NCBI GenBank assembly: GCA_008711295.1
Contig: VUYV01000041.1
Coordinates: 2,582,288 to 2,646,287, forward strand
DNA from: Anarhynchus alexandrinus
Taxonomy: Eukaryota; Chordata; Aves; Charadriiformes; Charadriidae
Length of the DNA: 64,000 nucleotides
Direction: 5' to 3'
The stretch's first letter is position 1, and every line of letters begins with the position of its first letter. A program made the position numbers and the translations under genes. This document shows positions 23,701-38,700 of this stretch, one piece after another. A model generated the notes under the pieces. It did no database searches. It saw only the letters and a program-made list of their open reading frames with translations, and was not told the origin of the DNA.

Positions 23701-26700
23701 GGTGTGGGGACACCCTCTCTGGAGCAGGACCATCTGGCTGGCGCTGGATTTCCACAGCTAAATCTATATTCGATTCCCTCTGCAAGTGAAAAAAAGAAAA
23801 GGTTAATCAGGCTTTTGTGGTGATGGTGCAGTTTCTCAGGTGGAAGTTGAAATCAGACACTGTGGCAGGTTGATGTTATAGAAAGCTCCAGTGGACACAC
23901 ACATGTTGCATCATTATTACTATTCTTTAAATTACCCATTTCTACAAATAAGTCTTATTGCCCCCTGTGAGCTTTCTGTAACACTTAACAAGAGAAATTA
24001 GGACTTTTAACTTTTGCATCTGTTGAGAAGGAAAGCTTAATTGGCCCAATAAAATTTCCCAGCCAAATTTCTCCAAACAAGACCAGCTGAATGAAAGGCT
24101 GAAAGCAGTTGCCACTTTTGGGTAGTCCCTATGGGAGAGGGCCTGGGCTGTTTGACGGGCTGTGCTGGCTGTGGAGGGAGGCGCGGGGGGATGTGGCATG
24201 GGTGCCGGCACACAGCAGCAGGGGGTGGCAGAGGTGTACCAGGCAGCAGGGATAGCACGGAGCATCTCAGCTTGAGTTGCGGTTGCATGCGGCTGCAAGC
24301 AACAGCCGGGGCCTGCGGGCACCACCAGATGTGAGGCAATGCTGGGCACGCCGCTGGAAATCCCGGGGTCGGGAAGTGGGGAATGAGGGCTCCCGTTCAC
24401 CTTAGACCCAGCGCCTGGCAGGCGGTGCCTGACCTCAGCTGTGTGCCGGGCTGGAGGGAAATTTTTCAGGAGGCAAAGGGATGAGGTCCCGGACACGCTG
24501 GCAGAGCTCCACCACCGCCTTTACTGCCTACATTTTCAGAGCACTGTCCAGGCACTAAATAAACCAGATAGCTTCCAGTGACGTGGAGATTCAACAGCGA
24601 CCCATAATATAGGCCAATTAGCCACATTTGTTTAGTGCCTGTATAACAAGAGGCACTGCAGACTCCTAATGCAAATCTTAACTTTTCTGTTAAACACTTA
24701 CCTACACATCACATACTCTTTTGTAAGGTGGTGCATGTCCCTCATTGCTTTTGCTGTCTCACTGTTTGGAGAAGATAGCAAACATCACATTCTTTTTATG
24801 CTTATTATTTTTTTCCTCTGTTCCTGTAAAATACATTGACAGGAATAAAACCACCAGCAAAAGTCAAATAAACCAGTACTGAATTTATCAAATGCCCGTG
24901 AGCCAAAGAGGCGAATCACTAATATGAATAGGTCATTGTTATAGAGTGCTTATAGATGCATTTTCATACATCCAGGTCAGATGATACAGGGTAGAGTCCA
25001 TCAATCTCTTTTGACAAGAAACCACATACCACTTCATGCAGCGTTACCACCTTGGTTTTCATTTACAACCAAATAAAAATGTGGTTATGTTTTTAATATT
25101 TGTTTATTGCTTTTATTTCTTCTGTATCCCCATTTGTGGACTTGTTCCCATGTGTATATGCTTCTCGAGCCTCCCATCCATTTGTTCCCTCCCTCTGTAA
25201 CTTGGTAGTGTTGTCATTTTGTGAACCATCTCCCGATGCCTTCCATGCTTAAAGGGGAGAAACTCTGGCTAAGGCTGGGCTCCTGGATGGAGGTTGGAGC
25301 ATAGCACCTCTAGACAGGTGCCAAGATCCAGGGAAGGGGCATGTGGGGTGGGGGGCTGTAGGTCCCTGTCCACAGCCTCTGTGGCTGTGCCTGTTTCTGA
25401 AAGTCTGTGAGGAAGAAGCTGCTTCTGGATCATGTGTCGTGGGCATTTGCAACATGAAGGTTGACTGTGGCTACTCGTATCTTGACAAAGATCTGGGCCC
25501 CTGTAGCTGCGGTTGGTGGAGGTTCCAGTGGTCTGAGATGCGCCCATGACTCATCGAGAAGGCTTTGCTGATGGCAAATCTTTCATTGGATTTGTTGACT
25601 TCCTCAGGCAACTTTGACTTCAGAGCCTATTTTGTTGCTCTCAGCATCATTCATTACCATTTTCCTTCCCACTGTGGGTATATATAAAGATGTCCTTTCA
25701 TTGCCTCTCGAGTGTAAACATACTAGGGTACTTCTTGCAAAGGGACTTTTATGTATTTATAAATCGAGGTCATTGTGGTGCAAGCGGTTACTTGAGTGCA
25801 CCATGTTCATGGCTGCTGTTTTATTTATATACAGGGCTCCATGATTGCATCTGTGGAATGGCAAGTAGCTAAGGCTTCTTGTGCCACTAAGACAAAATAA
25901 AGTGAAGTAATCAACAGAGCAAGAGTTGCTCATGACAGCCCATAAGGAAATTGAAACGCTAGGGAAATTTATGAGAGGGTGTCTATGTAATGATGTGCCC
26001 AAACCGCAGACAACTGGAGCGGTCTGGCTGAAGAGCAGAATATTTTTACTCCATGGCATGCACAAGGCGCTGTGGGGCAGCTTCTCTGCTCCCGCTTCCC
26101 TGGGAGTGGAGTGGGCTCCCTCCTGCCACCACCGGGCTTCCCACTGGGGGATCAGGTGAACTCGACCCTCTTGAGGCGTATCAGTGGCATTCCTCACTCA
26201 GGGATTGCAGTCTACAGTTTCTGTTTGGCTGTGTAGAGAGACTTCTGCCCCGCCAAAAATATCCCCATGCAACTTTTAAATCCCTCCTCTGTTGATGGTG
26301 CTTCATGCAAATGTTGCATGGACATGGGATCCAACATGGAAGGAACATTACCCCAAATGCTAGATATTTTGTTTTAAAGACAGGTGTTCTTTTTATTTGC
26401 CTCCTGGTTTGTGACATTTGCTGCTAAGATATGAGATATTGCTAGATATTTAGTTTTAAATGGAAGCTGAGATAAAGATTCAGTTCCTGGGACTGTGTTT
26501 AAGAATAATCCCAAATATCATAAGATTTATAGTGAGCTCGCAGCACTGGGACTGAAAATATCTTTCTGATAGGATATATTATGGCATGTCTAACATAGAA
26601 TTGCTATGGGTTTTCAATTTATTACTTCCTACTTGTTCTACAAACTAGAAAATTTGGATTACTGCGTGCACTAAAGAGCTGCTGATGTAAAGATCCAGGC

Positions 26701-29700
26701 CTCCCACCCTTTGCTATCATACGTGGTGCTGACTAATGGGAGAAGTCACATTGTGTACCTGACATTGTAATGCTGGGTTTTGACACATTGTTGGTAAGAC
26801 ACATACACAGAGACAGACTAGAGTAGGAAAGCCAGAGATCTGGTCACCATGGGGTGCTTTCTGGTGAGGCTTGCTGCGTGCAAGATGGCCACATTCTGCT
26901 GCCATTGCTCTACCACCAAGGGAGTGTGTTCCCCTGTGTGTGGCGGAGGTTTCTTCTGGCAGAGGCCTCGCTCTGTGAAAGCAGGAACAGCATCATCTAT
27001 CAAAAAGGATGTTCTCCTGTACCTCTTGGAGCTATTTATCTCCCTTGTGTAATCACAACATGGTTCTTTGGCAGGACCCTCCGGCACGGCTTCTTCCAGA
27101 GCTGTTGGGATAGGAAAAGTAATGGACTTGATGGCTCTGCAGGCAGAGACTTCTCTGGGGGATGGGAGGGAACTGCCACCCCCTCATCACATCTGGCAGA
27201 GGGGCTGCCCCAACAGCTAAAAACCTGACATGACATGTGCCCACATCAGCCAAGACCATGACTGTGGTGGCAGAGCCAGTGGGGAAAGTTTCTCTCCCCG
27301 TGGATTGAGCCCGGCACGCATGTTTTCTGTGTGGCTTTAGCAGGGTAAACCCAGAGGGCTTTGGGAAACTGTTGGAAAGAGGAAATGATGGCTGTGGGTT
27401 GGGCACATCACCTTGAGCATCCCAGAGCGGCTGGGGAGTGCTGGCTCACCAGAGTCGACCAGAGGAGCCATCTGCTTCTGGCTGGGCAGCAGGACTGAAG
27501 TCCTGCCCAGTGACTTCAGGGAAATGGTGGACTTGTAAAACCCGATCATCAGGTGCACATGCGTGTCAGCAATGCGTTCTTCTCAAATCCTGCCTACATG
27601 CTTCCCCTGCATGGGGAAACCTGCAAACTAAAAAATATATTTGGTTGAGGACACCTCTGACTGCGGTGGCCAGGGGCTGCCGGCAGAACCATAGGTGTGA
27701 AAACCCAGTCAGTTTTGCTGTGCAAACCATGGTTTGTTCGTAGACATGATGCTGCAGCCCTGGGCCGGTCCTATCGGTGGGAGAATTGCACAGAAAAGCC
27801 CAAGAAGAGGTAAAAGCAGGCAAGCTGGCACCCACATGTATGTATACGTGGGGCTGGGGTGCTGGGCAGCACAGGGGTGCAGACCCATAACAGCTTTATG
27901 AGGGTGTGATGGCCCCAGAGATGTGCTGACTCCTGAGATGGGCTGGAATATATCAGTGGGGTTAACAACTGAACAGGGAAATCTTGCTGGTAAACACATC
28001 CTTGACCTTATTATGCAGCCTCTGGGGGCTCCAGCTCAGTCGGCCGGGGCAGAGCAGAGAATTGCTGTTTGTATGGCATCCGACATGTTATAATGACTGG
28101 TTTGTATTTTATTAAAACGGAACCGCTAGCGTCTGGGACAGAGGGACGAGGGTGTTTACTGTGTTGGCAGCACTGGGACTAGGCTCGCCCTGTTACACTG
28201 CCCTGCTGCAGGGTGCAGTGGGGCTCTGGAGCCGGGGCCGGGGCTGCTGGGCACGGCAGGAGCTATACGGGGCAGCCAGGGGCAGCGGCTGAGAGCCTGC
28301 AGCCCCTGGGAATTACAGATAGGGCTCATGTTTAGCATCACTGTTTTCAAGTAGCCATAAAAAGAAATGTCTGTAATGTTTTTAGGGCCTGAGAGGGAAT
28401 ACTGGCTCCATTGAAAGCAGCGGCATAACTCCCCCTGAATTCCACACAGGCAAGATTTAACTCTCTCAGTGCAAAAGCGCTCAGGGTTATTGATTCCCTT
28501 GCTGTGATTGTCTTTACTACAGCTACAAGCATTGGTCACGTGCATTAAATGGGGATAGATAAACAAGAAAAACTGAAAATTATGAGAAGAAAGTCTGTAG
28601 TTAAATCCAGCATAAGTTGTTCCCATATATGTATTTCCTTCGACATTCTCATCTGCATCAGGACGAACAAAGAATTCTCTGAGATGTGATTTATGTAATC
28701 GCAAGGAACCCAAACTGCTAGTTTTTACTGAAAATTCTCAGCATGACATTTTACATCATCTCCACTAAAAGGAAATCAGTGTCTCCAGTTTGGATGTTTC
28801 CCTAGGAATTTTCTTTCCATATCTGAAAGCATCCAAAGCCACTAACATATAAATGTGATCAGAATGACATTGATTTAAATTTGGGTAAATAACAAGCCTT
28901 GGGGAGAGGTGCAGGACCTGATAGTTGGGTTCTCTTGGGTTTCTGTTCATATCTGCTTGATATTTTTATTTTAGGAAAGCAGAAAAAACTCTGTATGTTC
29001 CTGAAAGAGAGGAAAAACAAAAAAAAAGTTTTGAAATGTGTTACTATTTATTAATATCCCTCATCAGACTCAACACTTCCGCACAAGGGGCGTACCACTC
29101 ACCAGCCTTGCCCTCTGACCACCTCTCCCGGTTAACCTTCTCCCTTATTGACATCTTTCTGGCAGAAGATGCCGGAATACCTTTGGGAAGGAGCATTTGC
29201 AGGATGGTGGCATGGGGCTGCAGCCGCAACTTGCTCGCCCATCGCGCAGCGTCCGGCACCAGCACACCCAAGCCCCGTTGCCACCGGCGTGCTGGTCACG
29301 ACTGCGCTTGGCAGGCTGATGGGACGCGCAAAAGCACACTGCCGCCATTCAGCTCCAAAATGAGCTCTAATCTCCTTCCAGGCCGGGACAAAGCTTCCTT
29401 CGGCCGGATCCTGGTAGCTCTGGAGAAAAGCCAGGTCCCAGCCAGAAGCGGTGCCAGCAGTGGTGCGGCTGGTGGAGGTAGCAGCCAGCAGGCAAAGCCC
29501 ATGGGCAGGCGAGCTGGCAGCACTGGCGTCATTATTGCCAGGATACATGAATCCTGGTGAAATAAAAGGGAAACCTTCCTCAGCTGAAGCGTATCAGCCG
29601 CATCCTTCAGGAAGAGTGGGTTTAGGGAGAGAAGGCTGTCATTCCCCTAAGCGGTGCCAGCAAGGCTCGCACCCTGCCTTTTGCCATCCTGGCAAGAAAT

Positions 29701-32700
29701 GATGTTCACCCTTTGCTGCCACACACCTCCTTGCTGTCCATAGGAGGCATTTTGGGTGGCATGGGTGGTTTGAGGAGGTTTTAAACCGCTGCTGGGAGCA
29801 GCGCATCAAGCCATTAGACTGCATCACACTCGTCAAGTGACTGATTGAATGTTGCGTACAAATACTGCAGTTCATTGAGCCTTTGGCGGCTCCTCAGTGA
29901 AGAGCTATTTAACTATTTAGAAAGTGTCACTGTAAATGAAATGTACAAGTAACTGGTACGTGTTGTTAATATGTCATTTTACGTGAATGGTAGTTATATG
30001 TATTATATGCTGTTTCTAATGTCACACTGTAGGCAGCTAGACCAACACGTTTAAAATAAACCTCTTCAAGAAAATTGGTTATTTTTATCGAGTGCTCTCA
30101 ATTTTCAGTTTGAGCCAATATTTACCTATTCAATCAGGCTGAAGTTAAAATAAAGAGTGACTGATAAGTATTTGTTTAAACTTCAGAAGCCCCCCGCTTT
30201 TCTTTCTTTCTTATCTCGGTTTTCTCAACTATCAGCTTGCTGTCACTAATTGCCACGCCTAATCACTTTTCCACTAGGAAGCAGCCTGGGACTGATAGGA
30301 GCCAAATATTTGGAAAACTGAGCTTTATTTGTTAGAAAAACCCACCCATTCTCGGGGAGGGGAGGTTAATAAAGAGCCCCCCACCTCAGCATCACCTGCA
30401 GGACCGCCAATCCCTGCGCTGGGCCATGCCGCGTACCAGTGGCACTGACCTCTGCTTTAAGTTGATGGAGAGATGTCACTTCACACCCAATGGGGCTGGA
30501 CACCATGTGGAAAGAGGCATAGGGGATCAAAGGGGGTCACTTCCCACACACTGGGGTGGAGGTGGATTTGCTGCTCCCACCGCTTGTGCTCCTGGGGGAT
30601 GCTCCCACTGCCATCCCACCCCCAGGCCTGCCACAGGGCTGGCTGACGTCCTCCTTTCTAATTCCCTTGCTGTGTTTCTCTGCCCAGGTGATATACCGAG
30701 CCCTGTCACCGCCTTACGCCGCGGAGAACCCCTACAGCACAGAAGCCCAGGAGCAGCTGAAGATCACCAACCTGCGGGTGCGGCTGCTGGAGCGGCAGGG
30801 CTGCCCCTGCCTCCCGCCCACCCCAGCTCCGCAGCCCCCGCAGCCCCCACCGCCCTTGAACTACGCCGTCTACGACTTCATCGTCAAGGGCAGCTGCTTC
30901 TGCAATGGCCACGCTGACCACTGCATCCCCGTTGCTGGATTCAAGCCCGTCAAGGCAGCCGGAGTTTTCCACGTGGTATGTATACGTGCCCAACAATGTC
31001 TACACTGCAGGAGAGCAGTTTTAAAAACAGTAGGGAACAGTATAGGGTATGACATAAGTCCAGGTATACGGTATTTGACATGTGATGCCCTGAATTCCAA
31101 GCACAGTCAGCAAAAGAGGTCTTTACAAAGGAGATGGTTTGAGGCTGAGGTGCTGGGCTTCCCTTGTGCCTCAGTGGAGGATCCACTGGGAGTGTCATCC
31201 TTCAGGGGTGCTCCACGGTAATTTATTTATTTCAGGTGCATCCTTAAAATAAATTAAAATTGGTGTCTCCCTTCTTCCCCCAGATGCTGACTCTCAATAA
31301 CACAATATCTAAAAGATAATAAATGCTGGGCATTTTGATGATAGAGAGGGAGGAGAGCTTCCTCAAATGTACTGGTGATCTTGTGATTGCCATTGCTTTT
31401 GAAGGACCATCAAATACTGGGTTGGCTCCTGAACTGAAAGGGAGGAGAGCTGGGATTTGCCTCTCACTCTCAGTGCTTTCCATTGCACTTTGCAATACCT
31501 TTCTCCAGATAAAAACCCTGTGGTCCAGTTTTAAGGGGACTCCCATCACAAGACCTCTGAGCTCAAATCCCTTGGGACTGACCAAGATGTAAACCCCAGT
31601 CCTCCCACATCACAGAGAAGCGGGAGCCACTAACCCGTTGGGGAGGTGATGGGCACAGCAGCAGCCGGGCACAGCAGCAGCCGACGTGTTGGACACCTGT
31701 GGCATGGTGTGCCTGCACCCTGCCAGCCCGGGGACACCCTGGTCTCGCTGCCCTCAACACATCTTGTCCTTTCTGTCTGTCTTTGCTGGCTCTGAAAGTC
31801 CTGGCTTTGCTGATGGAGGAGCAGTAGGGAAAGCCAGGGCGGTCAAATGTATTGCACTGAATAATGTTAGAAAGGGAAAGACCATAAAAAAACCCATAAG
31901 GCAGTTACTCAAGGTAAGGAGGTCTGGCATCTGTCCAGCTCTTCGGGGAACTCTCATTTCACTTAAATTATGGTCTCAGACATGAAGCAGACAGCATGTT
32001 TCCCTTCTAATAGAGCTAGTCTTGCAACAGCTTGAAAATACAGCAATTTGAAAGCGTGCAGGGCTGTGATTGATAAGGCTGTTTCAAGTAGCGCTGCTCT
32101 GCTTTCCACAGACGTTCCCTGAGCGAAAGTCTTTGAAAGGGGCTGTTTGCCCGGGATTATTTCAGTGGGATGCAATTGCACGGGAGTGTGCCCCGGAGCA
32201 CCGCTGAGAGTTGTAACAGAGTCTGCAGCCAAATACACTTCCAGTACGGCTACAGCCTATGGAAACCATAGTGCGCAGGTAACAGGCGGTGCTGTGGGAA
32301 GGAATCAAGTGCTAGAACTGCACCGAAAACCAAAGCAAGAAATAGCAACAAACCCCTGCGCCAGCCCCGAGGGGACTGGAAGTTCAACTCCGGTTATAAA
32401 TGTGTACGTGGCAGGAGTCCCAAAGGTGACGTTTCTGCAGTGAGGCTGACTCATTTTACTGTGCCTTACAGCTTATTCCGCATGTCCCGTAAGGGATGTG
32501 CCAGTGTAGGGGTGACGTAGCCCCATGGTTTGCAGGGAAGGGCAGGGAGTGGTAAGATGTTTCTTCCCCCAATACCACTTTTTCCACCAGAGGACTGGGG
32601 CAGCTGGGGCTGAGCCCGGTCCGTGCCAGGCTCCTGCCTGGTGCGAGGCTGCAGTGATTTGGGGACTGCGGTGGCACCCCACTCGTGCATACCAGGCTGG

Positions 32701-35700
32701 GGTTTGCCAGTGCATTGCTTCAAGATGGGAAGAAGATTATTTCCATGATGATAGCAAGATATGTGTGTGTCAATGAACAAAAAAGGGACAAAAGATTGTG
32801 GGGTCTGTGGCTGATTAGCTGGGAGAAGTCAGGGAAAATTCTTAAAAGACCATAGGGCTCCAGAGAGGGAGCATTTTTGCACATTTTACCTGAAAAAGTC
32901 AGTTACATAAAAGATAATTCTGAAGAATTATGGTCAGTCATTCAAGTGTAAGATGGGGACTTTAGTCTTCTTGTCTTTATGTAACTGTATCTATATGGGG
33001 TTTTAGCAGAGCCTTCACTGTAAAACCAAGGACAGCAAAAGCTGGGAAACACATTACCATTTCTCAATATAATTATAAAGTCTAGCTCCTTTTTTATGCT
33101 TGTTTTGACCAGAGCACTCCTGAAGAATATCCCCTAAGTTAGAGAGTTAACATCAAAATTCAAGCAAGTTTAAGATCCTTTAAAAAAAACCCAAACTTTT
33201 CCAAAAAAAAGTATACACAAGTTTTCTTAACCCCCTACTTGGTCTTAGCCCACAGGCAAAATCCTAACTGCAGGTTTAGTTTCAGTCCCTGCTTGACCAA
33301 TGGAAGAACTGGATGTGATATATTTGTTTTTCTCTTGCGCTGCTCTGGGCGGTAAGCTGGGGTGTCCTGGCAGCACTGGGCATAGCTGCCAGGTCTCGGA
33401 CAGATCTCACTGAGCAACCAGAAGCATTTCAGCCATCTCACCCCAGAGAGGATCTGACAAAGCCACGTGGGGATGCGGGGATGCTGGTGGCTGCTGCTCG
33501 GGCAGATTTGGTGCAGGAGCCTGACCCAGGGGACCAGGATGCTCCACTCAGCTTGGGACATCGGCAGGGCTCGCTGCCACGGGATTCCTACCATCGGGTG
33601 CATTTTTTCGTGACAGCTGGGAGTGGCTGAAGGGAGACTAGAAGTCCAGCTTAGCTACTAGATAATACTGACCCAGGACATCTTCAGGGCATGGGAGTGA
33701 GATGCGAACAGGGTGGCTTTGTGGACAATGGGGGGCTCCTTCCACCCCAGCAGAAGCAGCTCTAGCTCCATTCACTGGGGTGGGATAACCTCCTTTGTGA
33801 TCCCTCTGAGTCAGGTCAGAGTAAAGGGGGACTTTATAGAATTCAAACATTTGCTGTGAGAAAAAATTGTTTCACGTTAGCCCTGACAGCAAAAAGCAAT
33901 AGCCAAGACCTGGTAAGAGAAGAGGTTTGTTTCAGTGCCCTCACCTCTGGCCAGCTGCAAAACTCTTGCCTGTGTCAAGAATCGGACCTGCTCTGCAATC
34001 TGCCTGCGATCTGAGTAGAATTTTAGAATTGTTGAGGTTGGAAAAGACCTTTAAGATCATCGAGTCCAACCGTTAACCCAGCACTGCCAAGTCCACCACT
34101 AAACCATGTCCCTCAGCACCACATTTACACATCTTTTAAATACCTCCAGAAATGGTGACTCAGCCACTTCCCTGGGCAGCCTGTTTCAACGCTTGACAAC
34201 CATTTCGGTGAAAAAATTTTTCCTGATATCCAATCTAAACCTCCCCTGGCACAACTTGAGGGTGTTTCCTCTTGTCCTCAGGAACCACCTGGTGTCCCCA
34301 GGCTCATTTCATAGTTATGAAGGGGTGGGGGGATACAGTATGGTTGGGATCCCGGGTACACTGAGCTACCGTGCTAAAGCACTTCTGTATAGTGCTTTTA
34401 GTGTTGGGTGAATATTCCTCCCCCTTCCCACATGGCTAACCCAGTGGCTGTTATAAATTGTTATCACGCTACTGACATCAAAAGATACTGAAGGTCTTCT
34501 CCAGCAGCACTGACAGAAGCCTATTGTATAAGGAATTAAAAAAAAAAAAACACCAGACAGCCCCCACACCCTGGACAACAAGCTTTGTATTCTTTCACAA
34601 GAACAAGATAGGATATGAGAATTTTCTCATGCATAAATTTGGTTGTCTGGTGCTTTGGGAAAGAATACCTCCCCGCATGCTGACAGCAGCCAGTAGGCAT
34701 CGGTTCTAAAATTGGCACAGCGGCTCCAGTTTAAAAGCTATCATTACAGAGTCAACATGAATGCCGTGATTTTCCTTTCGGCTGATATCATGCCCATTTT
34801 CCATGAAAGTAAAAAAAAAAAATAGAGAAAATACAATTTTAGCAGTTCCAAGAAAGAAACTCTATTAAAAGCAGTTGCCCCTCCCATCTATTTAGCCTAT
34901 TTAGGCTATCAGGTCTTTGGGACATTGATCTTCCTTTAGTGTGCATTTGTGTTGGACTCTATATAGTGGGTGAGTTCTTGCAATATAAATCAATTCGTAA
35001 CAGGTGACTGAAAGCATTTTTCCCTCGACGTAGCATTTCTTCTCACTGTCCAACATTTTGAAACATGATAAATAGGGAGGAAAGTATTTTATAAGATTCA
35101 ACTAAAGAAAAAAAACCCATCTATTTGCAACCTGAAAGGAAGCGCTGGAAGGTTATAATTCAGCAACAAAAGGCTCTGGAAGGAAGCATGCCCTAGCAAC
35201 TGTCTTTGTATAGAGAAATCAGTCGCTCGTTTATCTTACAGAAGTCAACTTTTGTAACACTGTTTGCATTGTGCCCTCTAATGACTGACGTTGCGACGGG
35301 GCTGTCGAGCTAAGAAGGGAATCAGTGTGAAAGTGAACTGGGATGTAAAGACCCATGACAAAATGAAAAATGGTATGAGAAGGCTTTGCCGCTTAAATGA
35401 GTCAAGAGCCGTGTGAATGCTTAAAGGGGTGAGACGTTCTGGGAATTGTGTTTGTGTACTTAGCGCTGCTCCAGAATGACCCAAGTGGGTACGCCTTACA
35501 GTTAAATGTAAATCGAGGTGAATGAAAAGGGAGGGAAAAATGTCTTCTTTCCCTTGTTGATGCATGGGGGTCACATTCTACCTTCAGAAAGGTGCTGAGA
35601 TGCTGGAGAAATCTCTGAGGCCAAGTGCATCTTTTCCGTGCTCTACCTTGGGTGCCAGGAGAGCTGCCGGGCTGGTGTCTCAGCTCTGGCTCCCAGCCAC

Positions 35701-38700
35701 TCCATGGCACCATAGGGAATTTACAGGGCATCACAGTCTTGCATCTGGCCCTCCTACAGCTCTTACGGGCATTCATTTCACCCAGTGCAGACAGTCCGTT
35801 GGCTGTATTTTGCCTGCCACCGCGTCTATTTTCCTTCTATTACCCCTTCTTCTTGTCCTTTCTTTTTCAGCTGTCACAGTATTTCTTTGTAACTGGAAAA
35901 AATACCCGTCTGCCTATGGGCTGCAAGAAAGGGCTTGCTAATATTCACCTTCTTTTGTTGTTTCCGATGTATAAAAATCTTTTCTGTCATGCTGGAATTA
36001 TGTAGAAGACAAAAGATTTTCTTCAATGAGATAAAGCTAGGATGGAGAGATGTTTAAAACAGAGCTCTTTTGGGGGGTAATCGTTGTAATGCGACTGAAA
36101 GAGAATAAATACATCCGCCTGAGGCAAGGTTTTTGAAGCACTTAGGTCCGACTTTCATTAAATTTCTGGAAAAAAGCAATAGGCAATAAAAAGGTATTAG
36201 CTAAGCAGTTTCACTGGGGAACAAGTTATTAAAGAGCCTGTTTCCCCCCCTCGCTCGGTTGAGGTGGGCCATTTAGCTGTTCAGCTTGTTCATTAGCAGG
36301 TCTGCACCCTCCTCTGCCTGGCTGAGCGGGGTCAGGGCCACCGTGGGACCCGGGAGGACCTTGCAGAGCCAAAGTTTTCTCAGGGTCTGACCTGTTTGAG
36401 TAGCGCCACTAGATATCTGCTCATGCTAGGCAGAGTTTTTGCCCCAAAAGGAAGAATCAGGGATAGCACTAAGACCGTGAGTGACCTTTACAGACTCAGC
36501 ACCCTGGGAACTGGGAACCCAGCTGCCTTTTCCAAAGCTTGCTCCCAAAGACCAGAACCTGAGCATCGGATGCAGAAGCAGGGCCAGCCGGGCCGTCACG
36601 TCCTGTGCCCCCATGTGGATGCTCACCCAAACATGAGTCCTGCTGAGATTATGATTCCCTTGCCCCATGGCAAGCAGAGACACTCTGGTTTGCAAAGAGT
36701 GCATGGCAGGCTGGGCCACTGAACGGCCATCCCAACCTATGTCAGGCTGAGCAGCTCCTGCAGAGGGTGCAGGACCCACTACAGGATCTGGGCTTGGGAG
36801 GGAGCACCTGATGAAGATGCTGAAGCATCTGGTTGTGATAAACCCTGGAGGAAAGGAGACTGCAAAGCAGTGCCCTTACGATAAGGACAGGGAACACGTG
36901 GTTCCTCCTGACCCAGGCTGCAACAGCCCCCACCAGGTGCTCAGCGGTGGCCGTGGGAGCAGGTTTCCAGCCCCACCGAGATGGCTGGGGAGCCTGCACC
37001 TACAGACCTCTGTGCTGGTCCTGCACTTGCCATTATGCAGAAGTCGGAATTGTGCTATTCTGTTATTTTTTAAGCTTTCCAGCCAGACCATTGGTTTCCT
37101 TCCCCCTAGTTGCACTGTACGTTTACAAGCAATCAATACCAGGAGCATTATGCCCTGCTCTGCCTTGGGGACTCTCTAAACACTGGCTGGCTTGATTTGA
37201 ACCATCTCCAAATTTGGTTCTTTTGCAGTGCTCCTTGCCACAGCATGTGAGAGCCCACAAGCCTGCTGTTGCTGCAGCAATTTTTTAAGTTTATAAAACC
37301 TCTTTCTTTAGCATTCACATACAGATTAAGAAGTTGGCGCACAGCTATTCAGTGGTTTACTTATTAGCTCTGCATGCCAAATTAATGGCTGCACATCAGG
37401 TTCTTGGGATACCCGTCCTCTTCTGTTTTATTTTCCTCCACCTCCCCCTATTCTGGCAACGCGGCATGCTCTATTATACAGTACTTGGGCTTTCAGAACG
37501 TGGAGGCTCTTGTGCCTTGGGACTGTGAATGCTCCTCGGCGGGGAGTTTTGCCCAGCTCTGTGCTGGTGTCTCAGGACGCTTAATCCTTTGAGGGATTCT
37601 TAGGTGCTGCTGAGTTTCAGAGTCATATATTATTAATGCTGAGCAGCCGCTGGCTGATTGATTAAGTCCCCACTGATTCTTTGTGCAGCTTTGGCAAAGG
37701 GGGAGCTGAATTTGAGGGGTGAGACTGGATCCTGTGGGCACAGGCAGGGGGAGCATGAGTTCCCACAGTAATCCCAAGAGTCACCATGGCTGAGACATAC
37801 CCCTGTTTGCAAGTCTTCTCCCACATCTCTCTTACTTTAGCATCATGATCACCAAATCACCAAAGGACCACCTGGTTTTGACCATGGTACCCTCTGGCTC
37901 CTTCAGGTCACCTTCCCATCCTGATCACACACATCCCAGGTCTGATTTGTCCCTCTACCCTCAGACCTGGGTCAGTCTGAAGAGGAACAAGCTGAAGGAT
38001 TTCTCTGGCCACAGAGGTTCAGGCTACTACAGCCTGTTTAGCACTAACCACTTAATGGCCAAAGGACGTGCAAGAAACTGCTACCAAAAATAGCATCAAA
38101 GAGTTAGGGCTCCATCAAAACCACCACAAGATGATCGTATGACTAGTAAAAGTTTAAGCAATTTCACTTTCCATGCAGGTGGATGCTTTTAAATATGTGT
38201 AAAGTAGCTCCATAGCATTGGCAAAGGTGTGAGCTTTGCCTAAAAAATACGAGAGAGAGAAATTTTGTTGAAGAGTGATAATTTAGGAAAGCAAGGCATC
38301 TGCGAGTTTGAAGAAGAATGCTTTGTAGGTGGTAGCAAAAATGAAAATATGAAAACATGAGACACACTTTGAGAACTAAATATTCCCTCTGCAAATTTGT
38401 TTTGTTTCTTTTCTATATTTACTTCTCGTTCTTTTCAAACATTAGCACACTTTTAAGCACATATCAATACAATAAGCCAAACGGACCAACTAGTATCTGT
38501 GGTGAGACCAACTGATCAATGTGATGAGGCCAAAATAGCACAGAAAGCGATGTTATCTTAGTATTTGTTCTTTAGCTTAGATGCTTGCGTGTTCTGTCTG
38601 ACTCCGTCTGTATCTGTCCATTGCTTACACAGTCCAGTCGCTGTACTGTATTTTGCTTATTCCTGCTTTGATGATCCAGACATTTTAATAAGGCAGGAAA

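Larger units (their letters stand above)
12911..30687 (+). other. NTN4 intron 2 (largest)
   Basis: Phase 0 intron of 17,777 bp, GTAGGT to CCCCAG-type acceptor (TGCCCAG). It holds two sense CR1 copies (13279-13573 and 14507-14826) with a CTCF-like site between them (14001-14020). A second, weaker CTCF-like match lies at about 24214-24230. AT-rich, low-repeat stretches such as 17870-18350 and 29880-30200 have the look of conserved non-coding sequence, but that is only an impression. No internal exon, RNA gene or recognisable retrogene was found; the many short open frames are chance. Confidence 0.9.

Noticed and set aside
35270..35290. CTCF-like word in intron 3 (GTGCCCTCTAATGACTG)
   Set aside because: The core lacks the CCAC part and scores visibly worse than the 14.0 kb site.
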